This document shows, piece by piece, positions 1 through 8,779 of a DNA stretch of 64,000 nt. The notes under the pieces were generated by a model. It ran no database searches and was not told the DNA's origin. It saw only the letters and a program-made list of their open reading frames with translations. This DNA is from Spirochaetia bacterium (GTDB lineage: Bacteria > Spirochaetota > Leptospiria > Leptospirales > Leptonemataceae), in NCBI GenBank assembly GCA_009885105.1, contig VFLI01000024.1, forward strand, positions 1-64,000. Direction: 5' to 3'. Both the position numbers and the translations under genes were made by a program. Positions within the stretch are counted from its first letter, which is position 1, and each line of letters opens with the position of its first letter.

Positions 1-65
1 AGCGCGAGCGGGTTGGCGAGGCGCGGGTCTCGACCACCGACCCTGAGGCGCGGGTGATGAAGGTG
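1..65. other. GC-rich, probably foreign contig end
   Basis: About 72 percent of these bases are G or C, well above the rest of the window. The nadE reading frame runs through it, but recognisable NadE sequence stops at the conserved TTSNRSEAAVG motif at about position 66, and what follows (HLHHPRLRVGG...) is not NadE-like. The segment contains an imperfect self-complementary GGTCGGTGGTCGAGACC-type element. I recall similar intergenic elements from high-GC actinobacterial genomes. A chimeric assembly end is the likeliest reading. Confidence 0.5.
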
Positions 66-1688
66 GCCGACGGCGGCTTCCGACCGGTTGCTGGTGGTCA
101 GAAGCAGACTGCCCGTCAGGTTTGCAAAAAGCCAGGCCATGGGCGAACGGGCTCGTGCCTGGATATTCTGCAGCGCCAGATCGTCGGCTTTCCAGTCGAT
201 CTCGCGGTTTACAAATCCGGCCGCTTCTTTCAGATATCCGTCGACAAGCGGCTGAATGTCCGTTTCAATATGATTCGAACCAACGGCCTCAGCTATACGA
301 TGAGCGGCGTTCCGAGTAGTTTCGCTTGAGTTCTTTGTCCCCTGATAGATTGTGTGCAGCATATTCCTGGAAAAAGTTCCGGCGATCTGTGCGGCGTCGC
401 CGCCGGCCGACTGGGGCGCATTCAGGGATTCCGCCAGGTCTGCCCGTCCAAGGCGCTCCAGAGTTTTTCGCGGACCGATTTGCCGGATTGAATGTAGAAA
501 CATCAGATGCACGAGAAGCGCGCAGCTCGCCGAATCGGCGCCGCCGGAAAGAGAAATCACAAAACCTTTTGAATGAGATTTTCGCAGATAGTCAAACAGG
601 CCGAGCGGCACAGCTTCCATGAACTCATTTTCGCGGCTTGCCGGAGGTTTTTCACCGGTAGAGCAGTCCTCTATTTCATGCACATAAACGCTGGATCGAA
701 TTTCTTTTTTTAATTCTCCGGAAGATTGAAATCCCATCGATCTTTTAACTGCCGGGCGCGAATCACTTTCTACAGGTCTGCCAGAAAGAAAAATGCCGGG
801 CCTGTCCTGGTCGGCGGATCTCTGATCTTTGTACGAAAAAATCCGGCTCTGGAGAACGCGGTTGGCTTCAATATCAATAACGCCGAATCTGGCGGCAGTA
901 TCCGCGTAAGAAAACCGGCCCGATTCAAGGACAATTTTCCCTTCCGAGGCGAAGATGGCGCCGCCGTCATAGATCATTCGGCCTGCCTCATTCCCCAGGA
1001 GATTGACCATAACAAAACCGGCGCAGAGAGTCCGCGATGATTCCATGGCAATGTGCCGGCGCACAGTCTGTTTCTGAAAAGAGAAGTGCGAGGCCGCGGG
1101 ATTCAGAACAAGGTCCAGACCCTGGCCGATAAAATCATGCGCGGGTCTTTCCGCAACCCAGGCGTCTTCGCAGATTTCAATGCAGATTCGTGCGCCTCTG
1201 TGCTCCACAAGCATCGAGCCGAAAGGTATTTCGCGGTCTGCAACTCGCACGAATTCTCCCTGTTCCGAACGGTACGCTTTAAACCAGCGGGGTTCGTAGT
1301 GAACGCCGTCTCCGGCGAGATTCTGTTTGGGTATGAATGCCTGAATTTTTTTCGCATGAAGCACAGCGGCGCAGTTGTATAGAAATCCGTCTTTGCGCAC
1401 GGCAAGGCCGGCCACGACCATTGTGTCCGGCATCTCCCTCCCGCAGAATTCCGCAAGCTTCTGAAGTTGATTCATGGAACGATCCGCCGTGTCCGGCGCA
1501 TGGAATGCGTCTTCGCATCCATATCCGGATATGCAGAGCTCCGGAAAAAGAACGATGTCCGGATTCTTTCCACCCTGGGCCGCATGTTCTGCCAGGTTCT
1601 CAACAACGCCCTCCAGCCGTTCCAGATTGCCTTTCCAGTCCAGCGGCGTCTGATTGACGGAAACTGCGGCGATTGTGATTTGAAACAT
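1..1688 (-). CDS. nadE: Glutamine-dependent NAD+ synthase (partial, 3' end beyond window)
   Basis: Converts deamido-NAD to NAD with ATP and glutamine-derived ammonia. The ATG is at 1688, two bases after the purQ stop, so the two are translated from one message. The N-terminal half is a nitrilase-type glutaminase domain: Glu in FPELCISGYGCED, Lys in IPKQNL and Cys in ICEDAW form the expected Glu-Lys-Cys triad. The C-terminal half is the synthetase with the PP-loop SLSGGADSASCALL at about positions 540-560 and the TTSNRSEAAVG motif close to the window edge. No frameshift is seen between 66 and 1688. The last 65 bases depart from the family and may not belong to the gene. Linkage to purine genes fits nucleotide and cofactor supply. 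Confidence 0.93.
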   Translation of the reverse strand, partial: MFQITIAAVSVNQTPLDWKGNLERLEGVVENLAEHAAQGGKNPDIVLFPELCISGYGCEDAFHAPDTADRSMNQLQKLAEFCGREMPDTMVVAGLAVRKDGFLYNCAAVLHAKKIQAFIPKQNLAGDGVHYEPRWFKAYRSEQGEFVRVADREIPFGSMLVEHRGARICIEICEDAWVAERPAHDFIGQGLDLVLNPAASHFSFQKQTVRRHIAMESSRTLCAGFVMVNLLGNEAGRMIYDGGAIFASEGKIVLESGRFSYADTAARFGVIDIEANRVLQSRIFSYKDQRSADQDRPGIFLSGRPVESDSRPAVKRSMGFQSSGELKKEIRSSVYVHEIEDCSTGEKPPASRENEFMEAVPLGLFDYLRKSHSKGFVISLSGGADSASCALLVHLMFLHSIRQIGPRKTLERLGRADLAESLNAPQSAGGDAAQIAGTFSRNMLHTIYQGTKNSSETTRNAAHRIAEAVGSNHIETDIQPLVDGYLKEAAGFVNREIDWKADDLALQNIQARARSPMAWLFANLTGSLLLTTSNRSEAAVGHLHHPRLRVGGRDPRLANPLA

Positions 1689-1690
1689 AT

Positions 1691-2374
1691 TTATCCGAGC
1701 GCGTGTGCGGCGCAGAGGGTCAGGAACGATTCGAGTATTTTTCTGCCGTCCGTGTCTCCGGTGAGCGGATCCACAGCGCGCTCCGGATGCGGCATCATGC
1801 CCAGCACATTCTGCTCTCTGTTGGTGACGCCGGCGATGGATCGTACGGAGCCATTTGGATTTTCCCCGTAGCGAAACACAATCTGATTGTTTTCTTCCAT
1901 GATATCAGCGTCTTTTTCAGAGATTCTGTAATTGCCGTCGCCGTGCGATATCGGAATAGAAAACTGATCTCCCGGAGATAAATTCCTGGTGAATCTGTTC
2001 TTTCCCTGACTGATGATTTTAACCGTTTTGCAAATGTGCTTCAAGTTCTCATTTCGTATAAGGGCGCCCGGCAGAAGGCCCGCCTCGCAGAGGATCTGAA
2101 AGCCGTTGCAGATGCCGATAACCGGCCCGCCCTTTTTTGCAAAATCCACCAGCGATTTCATGGCCGGCGAGAATCGAGCAATGGCGCCCGGACGAAGGTA
2201 GTCCCCATAGGAAAATCCGCCGGGAACCACCAGCATGTCGAACGGCTCCGTTACAGCGTTTCCGTGCCAGAGAAACGACACACGTGCGGCGTAAAAATCA
2301 CGCAGTACAGTGTAAATATCGTGATCGCAGTTGGAACCGGGAAACGTCAGTATGCCGATTTTTGGCCCGGTCAT
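1691..2374 (-). CDS. purQ: Phosphoribosylformylglycinamidine synthase, glutaminase subunit
   Basis: Supplies ammonia from glutamine for the fourth step of purine synthesis, as the small amidotransferase subunit working with PurS and PurL. The 227-residue length is typical of stand-alone PurQ. The N-terminus ILTFPGSNCDHD, the oxyanion motif VVPGGFSYGD, the nucleophile Cys in GICNGFQIL and the C-terminal GMMPHPERA with its catalytic His and Glu are all present. The start codon overlaps the end of purS by four bases and the stop lies two bases before the nadE start, giving a tight purS-purQ-nadE operon. purL is not in the window. Confidence 0.96.
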   Translation of the reverse strand: MTGPKIGILTFPGSNCDHDIYTVLRDFYAARVSFLWHGNAVTEPFDMLVVPGGFSYGDYLRPGAIARFSPAMKSLVDFAKKGGPVIGICNGFQILCEAGLLPGALIRNENLKHICKTVKIISQGKNRFTRNLSPGDQFSIPISHGDGNYRISEKDADIMEENNQIVFRYGENPNGSVRSIAGVTNREQNVLGMMPHPERAVDPLTGDTDGRKILESFLTLCAAHALG

Positions 2375-2634
2375 TGGGAGTTCTCCAGCTGAAAAGAATA
2401 TGTTTCAATCACCGGATTCGAGAGAAGTTCATCGCAGTATTTTTTTACCTGGCTTTCCGCCTGTGCGCGATCCGATGCCGTAAGCCGCAGAAGTATCATT
2501 TTGCCTATTCTCACATCCTGAACTTCCGCAAAATTCATATTGTGCAGGGCATGCAGAACCGCCTGACCCTGCGGATCCAGCACCGATTCTTTTAACTGGA
2601 CAGAAATCACGGCTCTGAAGTTGCTTACGTTCAT
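2371..2634 (-). CDS. purS: Phosphoribosylformylglycinamidine synthase, PurS subunit
   Basis: Small structural subunit that joins PurQ to PurL in the three-component FGAM synthase. It has 87 residues, as usual for the family, with the characteristic V(L)DPQG motif in the first helix region and a GKMILLRL strand. It is the first gene of the purS-purQ-nadE operon and overlaps purQ through an ATG/stop overlap of four bases. No separate regulatory element was recognised in the short upstream region, which is followed within 60 bases by a palindromic repeat. Confidence 0.9.
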   Translation of the reverse strand: MNVSNFRAVISVQLKESVLDPQGQAVLHALHNMNFAEVQDVRIGKMILLRLTASDRAQAESQVKKYCDELLSNPVIETYSFQLENSQ

Positions 2635-2689
2635 AAATGAAAACTCCGTTTATTCGGCGGCCTGGTATTTCTACCGTTTTTCCGGAGTT

Positions 2690-2768
2690 GGCCACGAAAG
2701 GACACGAAAAAAGAGATACTTTATTTGTTTTTTTAACCTGATATGCCCATTCGTGAAATTTCGTGGCC
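2690..2768. repeat. Dispersed CACGAAA palindromic repeat, copy 1
   Basis: A 79-base element bounded by the perfect inverted repeat GGCCACGAAA / TTTCGTGGCC, with an inner GGACACGAAAA and TTCGTGAAA that repeat the same unit. A second copy of the same design lies at 39282-39370. Both sit between genes and carry no ORF. Elements with CACGAAA/TTTCGTG arms are common intergenic repeats in many bacterial genomes. This one lies between the purS promoter region and the divergent methyltransferase remnant. Confidence 0.75.
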
Positions 2769-2829
2769 GGAACGGCAGCATCGCCAATCCCAAAACAGAA
2801 TGTGCGCTGCAGGTATAGGAAGTATAAGT

Positions 2830-3587
2830 TTGGAATTTAAGAATTACTTCTCTTCGCAGTCGGCGGAATATGCGAAATACCGGCCTGATTATCCTCCGGA
2901 ACTCTATGGATTTTTATCGAATCTCACAGACGGGCACGATCTTGCCTGGGACTGCGGCTGCGGAAACGGGCAGGCTGCTCTGGCACTGAGTTCTTACTAT
3001 GGAAGAATTATCGCCACCGACCCTTCCGCCGGGCAGCTGGAGCAGGCGCTCAGGGCCCAAAACATTGAATATCGGCAGGAGGCAGCTGAGGAAACTTCCC
3101 TATCCGACGCCTCTGCGGATCTGATTGTTTCTGCCAGGCGGCGCACTGGTTCGATCTGGAAAAATTCTATTCGGAGGCGAGGCGCACGGCAAAGAAGTCC
3201 GCTTTCATTGCGCTCTGGAGTTATGAATTGATGAACATCGGGCCCGAGATCGACGAGATAATATACAAATATTATAAAATAACAGTAGGTCCGTACTGGC
3301 CGCCGGAACGGAAACTCGTGGAAGATAGATATGAAACTTTATTCTTTCCATTCATCGCAGTCGACACGCCTGCTTTCTCGATGGAAAAAATATGGAGCGG
3401 ACTCGATGTCCTGGGTTATCTCGGCACCTGGTCGGCGACGGCGCAGTACAGGAAGAAAAACAATGCGGATCCTGTTGCACTCATACGCAGAGATTTTGAG
3501 AAAATATGGGGACCGATGGATGAATACAGAACCGTCCGCTGGCCCTTGCACGTGAAAGCAGCGAGGGTGCATGGTGATCGAGAATGA
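2830..3587 (+). pseudogene. SAM-dependent methyltransferase, frameshifted
   Basis: The first part, read from a TTG at 2830 behind an AGGAAG ribosome site, encodes a class I methyltransferase: SSQSAEYAKYRPDYP, then the SAM-binding motif LAWDCGCGNGQAAL and IIATDPSAGQL. At about 3131 the frame breaks. Shifting to the third frame restores a sensible continuation (CQAAHWFDLEKFYSEARR), which runs to the stop at 3585-3587 with the C-terminal helices of the same family. A single missing base near GTTTCTGCC explains it. The intact product would be about 250 residues, similar to UbiE/TMT-type methyltransferases of unknown substrate. It could be a true pseudogene or a sequencing error; the rest of the sequence looks undecayed. 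Confidence 0.8.
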
Positions 3588-3748
3588 TCGGTTTCTCATC
3601 TGCAAAGACCGGCATCGATCTCCGGCTGTCCGAAAAAACTCCAGCGCCGCAAGAATACAATCCAGTGCATGAGATTTATTTTTGATTTTTCACATTGACA
3701 GATTTTCATTGATATGGGTGAGAATGCAATAATTGCCGCGGCTAATAA

Positions 3749-6232
3749 ATGAAGATTAGAAACAAACTTCTTCTGAACAATACCGTCTTTCTCCTGATCA
3801 TTCTGATCAGCGGCACGATTACATATTTTCTTGTTAAAAATATTCTTCAGAGCTACATCGATTCAGAACTGTCCAATATCACCAACAATTCGGTGAATCT
3901 GGTGAAAATCGGCATCAACAGTTCAGTGAAGAATCATTTAAAAACCATTGCGGGCAAAGGGAGACAGATCGCCGAATATTACTATCGCGAGGCAAAAAGC
4001 GGCAAAATGTCCGAGCAGCAGGCTTTTCAAATTGTGAAAAGAATATTCTTGAATCCTTCTTTCGGAAAGATAGGAACCAGCGGTTACCTGGCGGGGGTAT
4101 CGGGCAGAGGGATTCTTGTGATCCATCCCAAAGCGGAGGGGATGGATGCCAGCAGCCAGGAATTCATGAAACAGGCCATGGCAATGAAGAAGGGTTATCT
4201 GGAATACATGTGGAAGAACCCTGGAGAAAGTCAGGAACGCTTGAAGGCTGCGGGTCTGGACTATTTTGAACCCTGGGATCTGATCATCTGGGCCTCGTCA
4301 TACAAAGATGAATTCAATTCCTTCGTAAATCCGGATGATTTCAAACAGGAAATCCTCTCATCAAGGATATTAAAGAGCGGGTATGTCTACATTCTTGATA
4401 AAGACGGCAAAAGTATCGTTCATCCTCACCTTCAGGGCGTGGATCTGCGCGACGCTCAGGATTCGAAAACTGTTTTCTTTGTCCAGGAGATGCTGCGGCA
4501 AAAAAACGGACACATTGCCTATGACTGGCAGAATCCCGATGAAAATAAAAGGAGAGAGAAAATTGCCTATTTCAAATATATTCCCGAGATTGACTGGCTG
4601 GTCGTAACCACAATTTACAGCGACGAAATCAGCGAAAGCCTGAACAATATCAAAGCTATCATTTTTATAACATTATTTCTGACCTCTCTTCTGATTATTT
4701 TCCTTTCGATAAAATTGAGTTCTGTCCTGGGAAGGCCCATCCAGAATCTGATCCACTCCATCAACGAAATGAAACAGGGCAACCTTGAGATCCGGGCCAA
4801 CGTGGAAACCAACGATGAGATTGGAGAGCTGGCGCGAAATTTCAATGAAATGAGCGCAAAAATCCAGTACACAGACCAGGAATTGAGACTGTTGAATGAA
4901 AACCTCGAAGTTAAAGTAAAGGAGAGGACGTTTCAATTCGAGGAAGAAAAAGAAAAGGCGGAGAAGGCCCGTCGGGAAACAGAAGTCCTGGCCGAGCTCG
5001 CGCGCAAGGTCAATGAGACGCGGGATCTTGTCGAACTCCTGCAGCCGGTTGCGAAGATTCTAGAAGAGCGATTGGGAGTCGACCGACTGGGGCTCTGGGT
5101 GGTGGATCCAGACGCCCGGGTGATCTCCCTGAGATCAGGATTCATGAATTCAAATGTAAAAGACATATCCGAATACCCTTCGCTTATCAGGGATATTCCG
5201 CTCGCACATGAAAGCGGAATCATGTACCAGACATACCGTCGCAGAAAATCCTCATTTGTGTACGAAGTGAACGAGAAATGGATGGCGCGCTATCCGATCG
5301 ACAGGGCCGTGTGCGATACCTGGCAGTTCGACTGGTTTGCGCACATCCCGCTATTGGTGGATGAAAAGGTTATTGGGATTCTAGCTTTTTCAAGCAAGGT
5401 GCGTCGTGAAATTCCCGACTCCGAAAAACGGTTCTGCGAACGCATGGCCGATCAGGTTGCCGGCGCCGTGCGGGCTGCAGAACTCCTGCGCCTGACCAGC
5501 GAAGCTCGCCGGGAGGCAGAGAGAGCCCGTTCCCAGTCTGACCGCCTTCTTGTCAACATCCTCCCCCCGCAGGTGGCCGAGGAGCTCAAGCGCGAGGGGA
5601 AGGTCGAGCCGCTCTTCTATGAGAATGCATCGGTGCTATTTACGGATTTTGTCGGCTTCACGAAAGCATCTGAAAAAATGACGCCGCAGGAACTCGTGCT
5701 TGAGCTGGACGGCTGCTTCAGCCAGTTCGATGAAGTTGTGAAACACAATAATATGGAGAAGCTCAAGACGATCGGTGACTCCTATATGTGCGCGGCAGGA
5801 ATCCCGGTGATGAGTGCAATGCATGCCGTTGATGCGTGTCTCGCCGCGCTCGAATTCAGATCCTTCATGCTGCAAATGCAGGAAATCAAGCGAAGTCTCG
5901 GCCTTGAGTTCTGGGAAATACGGATCGGCATCCATTCGGGACCGGTAACCGCCGGTGTCATCGGCACAAATAAGTTTGCCTACGATATATGGGGTGACAC
6001 GGTAAATACGGCAAGCCGCATGGAATCTTCCGGAGAACCAGGGAAAATAAATATTTCGCAGGAGACTTACTCACGTGTCCAGAATTTCTTCGATTGCGAG
6101 CCGCGCGGGGAGGTGCTGGCAAAGGGAAAAGGGAAAATGAACATGTACTTTTTGCTGCATATCAAGCCTGAACTCTCCGTGAAGGAAGAAGGGCTCATTC
6201 CAAACGGTAAGTTTGAGATGATGCGGTTGTAG
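3749..6232 (+). CDS. Membrane adenylate cyclase with Cache, HAMP and GAF domains
   Basis: An 827-residue class III nucleotide cyclase. A transmembrane helix lies at about 8-30, followed by a periplasmic region with two Cache-like repeats (GTSGYLAGVSGRG and SGYVYILDKDGKS, each followed by an HP motif). A second helix at about 300-322 leads into HAMP, a charged coiled coil, a GAF domain at about 430-590 and the cyclase domain from about 610. Metal-binding Asp633 (LFTDFVGFT) and Asp677 (TIGDSY), Lys673 for adenine recognition and WGDTVNTASR for the ribose and transition state are present, so it should be active on ATP. It probably turns a periplasmic small-molecule signal into cAMP. It stands alone between intergenic regions. 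The ligand cannot be told. Confidence 0.9.
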   Translation: MKIRNKLLLNNTVFLLIILISGTITYFLVKNILQSYIDSELSNITNNSVNLVKIGINSSVKNHLKTIAGKGRQIAEYYYREAKSGKMSEQQAFQIVKRIFLNPSFGKIGTSGYLAGVSGRGILVIHPKAEGMDASSQEFMKQAMAMKKGYLEYMWKNPGESQERLKAAGLDYFEPWDLIIWASSYKDEFNSFVNPDDFKQEILSSRILKSGYVYILDKDGKSIVHPHLQGVDLRDAQDSKTVFFVQEMLRQKNGHIAYDWQNPDENKRREKIAYFKYIPEIDWLVVTTIYSDEISESLNNIKAIIFITLFLTSLLIIFLSIKLSSVLGRPIQNLIHSINEMKQGNLEIRANVETNDEIGELARNFNEMSAKIQYTDQELRLLNENLEVKVKERTFQFEEEKEKAEKARRETEVLAELARKVNETRDLVELLQPVAKILEERLGVDRLGLWVVDPDARVISLRSGFMNSNVKDISEYPSLIRDIPLAHESGIMYQTYRRRKSSFVYEVNEKWMARYPIDRAVCDTWQFDWFAHIPLLVDEKVIGILAFSSKVRREIPDSEKRFCERMADQVAGAVRAAELLRLTSEARREAERARSQSDRLLVNILPPQVAEELKREGKVEPLFYENASVLFTDFVGFTKASEKMTPQELVLELDGCFSQFDEVVKHNNMEKLKTIGDSYMCAAGIPVMSAMHAVDACLAALEFRSFMLQMQEIKRSLGLEFWEIRIGIHSGPVTAGVIGTNKFAYDIWGDTVNTASRMESSGEPGKINISQETYSRVQNFFDCEPRGEVLAKGKGKMNMYFLLHIKPELSVKEEGLIPNGKFEMMRL

Positions 6233-6268
6233 GCGTATGGTGGACCACTCGGCTGCCGGCTGAAATAT

Positions 6269-7189
6269 ATGTCGGATATAATCACAATTGACTGTCATTA
6301 CGAGCGTCCGGAAATAGCCGCTTCGTATCTAATAAAAGGCCGGAGCAAAGCAGCATTTATCGAAAACAATACTTCGCGCGCTCTGCCGCATTTGCTGGAC
6401 GGACTGAGGCAGAACGGATTTTCCCCGGATCAGGTCGAGTTTGCGATCATCACTCATGTGCATCTGGATCATGCCGGAGGATCCAGCGCTCTGATGGAAG
6501 CCTGTCCCAATGCAGTGCTTCTCGCGCATCCACGGGCTGCCAAACATATTATCGATCCGTCCCGCCTGATAAGCAGTTCAAAAATAGTTTACGGAGAATC
6601 AAAATTCCACGAGCTGTACGGAGAAATTCGTGGAGTCGATCCCGCGAGAGTAAGAATTCCTTCCGACGGCGAAACGATCCGCGTCGCAGACCGCGATATG
6701 ACTTTCATCTACACACGGGGGCATGCCAATCATCATTTCTGCATTTATGATCAGACCGACAGCTGCATCTTCACCGGTGACACATTTGGCCTGGCCTATC
6801 CGGCTCTGCAGAAGCACGGACTGTTCATCTATCCATCCACAACTCCCACGGATTTTGATCCGGCTGAGGCACGGTTGAGCATACAGAAGATTCTGGATAC
6901 GGGGGCTCGCCGCGCGTATCTGACTCATTTTGGACCGGTTGAAGACATACAGGCGGCGGCGCAGCAACTGCGCGAAGGTCTGGATTTTTATGAGAACCTT
7001 CTGGATTCAGCCAAAAGCCGCGGCGGCGAAATGCAGGACCTGGAAAAATTCTGCGAAGACGAGGTCCGCGCATACATCAGGAAAAAAATGGACGCCGGAG
7101 GCGGATCGTTCGATTCATCGTCCCTGGAAATTATGGAACTCGACATCGGCATCAACGCGCAAGGCATTGCTTTTAAAGCGATGAGATGA
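6269..7189 (+). CDS. Metallo-beta-lactamase-fold hydrolase
   Basis: A 306-residue soluble protein with the metal-binding motif ITHVHLDHAGG, a later His in HANHHF, the bridging Asp in FTGDTFG and the final His in LTHFGP, so the complete binuclear zinc site of the glyoxalase II/lactonase-like branch is present. The last 80 residues form a helical tail. It follows the cyclase by 36 bases on the same strand but has no clear ribosome site. The substrate is unknown; thioester, lactone and phosphodiester hydrolysis are all possible in this family. Confidence 0.85.
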   Translation: MSDIITIDCHYERPEIAASYLIKGRSKAAFIENNTSRALPHLLDGLRQNGFSPDQVEFAIITHVHLDHAGGSSALMEACPNAVLLAHPRAAKHIIDPSRLISSSKIVYGESKFHELYGEIRGVDPARVRIPSDGETIRVADRDMTFIYTRGHANHHFCIYDQTDSCIFTGDTFGLAYPALQKHGLFIYPSTTPTDFDPAEARLSIQKILDTGARRAYLTHFGPVEDIQAAAQQLREGLDFYENLLDSAKSRGGEMQDLEKFCEDEVRAYIRKKMDAGGGSFDSSSLEIMELDIGINAQGIAFKAMR

Positions 7190-7195
7190 CGCTGT

Positions 7196-8083
7196 TCAAG
7201 CCAGCGTCTGTTTGATTTTATTAAAAATAATACTGTATAAATCCACTGTTTTATTGATGACCTCGTCCGGAAGCACGGGCGCCGGCGGCGATTTGTTCCA
7301 GTGGATCGATTCCACATAATCGCGGACATACTGCTTGTCGTATCCGGGAGGGCTCTGTCCGGGCGCGTAGGATGCCGCGTCCCAGTAGCGGCTGGAATCG
7401 GGCGTCAGAACCTCGTCGATCAGTACCAGCTTTCCGTCCAGCTGACCGAACTCGAATTTAGTGTCGCAAAGGAGAATGCCGGATTTCTCCATTTTTGCCG
7501 CGGCGTATTTGTAGATTTCGATTGAAATTGTTTCCAGCCGCCCCGCCAGCTTCTCTCCCAGTGACTTCTTCATGGATGCAAACGTGACATTCTCATCATG
7601 TTCGCCCAGCGGCGCTTTGGTTGCCGGCGTGAAAATCGGTTCTGGAAGTATATCCGCCTGGCGGAGTCCGGAAGGAAGCGCATGGCCGCTGACTTCGCCC
7701 GTCTTCTGATAGTCCTTCCAGCCGGATCCCGCAAGATATCCGCGAACCACGCATTCAAAATCGACGCGATTGCATCTGCGGACATGGACGGCCCGTCCGC
7801 GGAACTCCTCCCGTCCTCTGTAAGGGTCCGGAAAACGATCCACGTCCGTTTCAATGATATGACTGCCGAAATCGAGCTTCTGCATCAGACCGGAATTCTG
7901 AAGACTTTCAAACCAGAGGTTAGAAATCCCTGTCAGGATTTTTCCTTTGCCCGGGACAGGCTGTCCGAACACCACGTCGAAAGCGGAGAGGCGGTCCGTG
8001 GCCGCGAGAATCATGGACGAATCGTCCACGGGATAAAGATCGCGCACTTTTCCTTTATAGAAAGGTTCCGGTATTGATTTCAT
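7196..8083 (-). CDS. purC: SAICAR synthetase
   Basis: Joins aspartate to CAIR in purine synthesis using ATP. The 295-residue protein carries the family signatures YKGKVRDLY near the N-terminus, ATDRLSAFDVV and LCDTKFEFG, with LIDEVLTPDSSRYW in the C-terminal part. The length fits the longer PurC form found in spirochaetes and yeast rather than the roughly 240-residue form of E. coli. It follows the YkgJ-like gene by 22 bases on the same strand and converges on the metallo-hydrolase gene. It belongs to the same pathway as purS-purQ, 4.5 kb away. Confidence 0.96.
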   Translation of the reverse strand: MKSIPEPFYKGKVRDLYPVDDSSMILAATDRLSAFDVVFGQPVPGKGKILTGISNLWFESLQNSGLMQKLDFGSHIIETDVDRFPDPYRGREEFRGRAVHVRRCNRVDFECVVRGYLAGSGWKDYQKTGEVSGHALPSGLRQADILPEPIFTPATKAPLGEHDENVTFASMKKSLGEKLAGRLETISIEIYKYAAAKMEKSGILLCDTKFEFGQLDGKLVLIDEVLTPDSSRYWDAASYAPGQSPPGYDKQYVRDYVESIHWNKSPPAPVLPDEVINKTVDLYSIIFNKIKQTLA

Positions 8084-8105
8084 AAGCTGCTCTTTCCGTA
8101 GATTT

Positions 8106-8618
8106 TTACAATCGCCGTGTGCCGCCGTTTTTCTGCAATCCGTAAAAATCTTTTACCGTACGGTTGAGCCGGCGCACCGTCTGCAGAAGAGAAAAACTTT
8201 CACCGGGATGTCCGACTCCGGGACAGCTGCTTTTTGTCTTCTTCAGGGTCGTCTGATTTTCAAATACGGACGGCCAGAAGGGAAAAGTGCGGCACTGGAG
8301 CGGCCGCACAGGATGCACATCACACCGGCCGGAGCGATTCAGAAAAATGCACGCTCCCGGACTGTCATGCACATACAGGCCGTTCGTGCGATACTGCACC
8401 AACTTTTTTCTTAGCTTTTTGCGCTCCGAACGACCGGTTTTCAGATGCCGAAAAATACCCCGGATGTCCGAGGCCGTGAAATAAACGAGCCCGCCGCCTT
8501 TGCAACAGTTGCCGCATTCTGTGCAGTAAAAATCAAAGCGGGAATCCCGCACTGTTTTGGTTACCAGCTCCACGCTGAAATCAATTGAACCATCGGCCAT
8601 ATGGTGCTTTTGAATCAA
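8106..8618 (-). CDS. YkgJ-family cysteine-cluster protein
   Basis: A 170-residue protein of the putative zinc- or iron-chelating YkgJ (UPF0153) family. Cysteines are grouped as CTECGNCCKGG near residue 32, a central CIFL...CDVHP and PLQCRTFPFWP, then SCPGVG, matching the family order. The function of the family is not established. It lies just upstream of purC and could be co-transcribed with it. A more distant protein of the same kind occurs at 39388-40053. Confidence 0.8.
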   Translation of the reverse strand: MIQKHHMADGSIDFSVELVTKTVRDSRFDFYCTECGNCCKGGGLVYFTASDIRGIFRHLKTGRSERKKLRKKLVQYRTNGLYVHDSPGACIFLNRSGRCDVHPVRPLQCRTFPFWPSVFENQTTLKKTKSSCPGVGHPGESFSLLQTVRRLNRTVKDFYGLQKNGGTRRL

Positions 8619-8779
8619 CAGAGGTATCGCCCCGTCAAATCTTTAACTTTTTTTTCGATAAAATTATGTCACTTCGTCCGACCGGGGAAATGTTATGTCG
8701 CTTAGGACGGCTCCGGAAACTTATCAGAACCGTGTAAAAACGCTCATGCATTTTTATTTTTTGGCGAATCTCAGTAGGA
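8619..8779. other. Divergent intergenic region before the flagellar block
   Basis: This 161-base AT-rich gap separates the minus-strand YkgJ gene from fliK. It must hold promoters for both directions. A weak TTTAAC-17-TATGTC pair at 8642-8670 is the best plus-strand candidate. No convincing flagellar sigma-28 site was seen. Confidence 0.3.

Noticed and set aside
2690-2768. CRISPR-like repeat
   Set aside because: The units are inverted, not direct, and there are no spacers of regular length.
8642-8670. Flagellar sigma-28 promoter before fliK
   Set aside because: The CGATAA string at 8656 resembles a -10 element, but no TAAA box exists at the required spacing.
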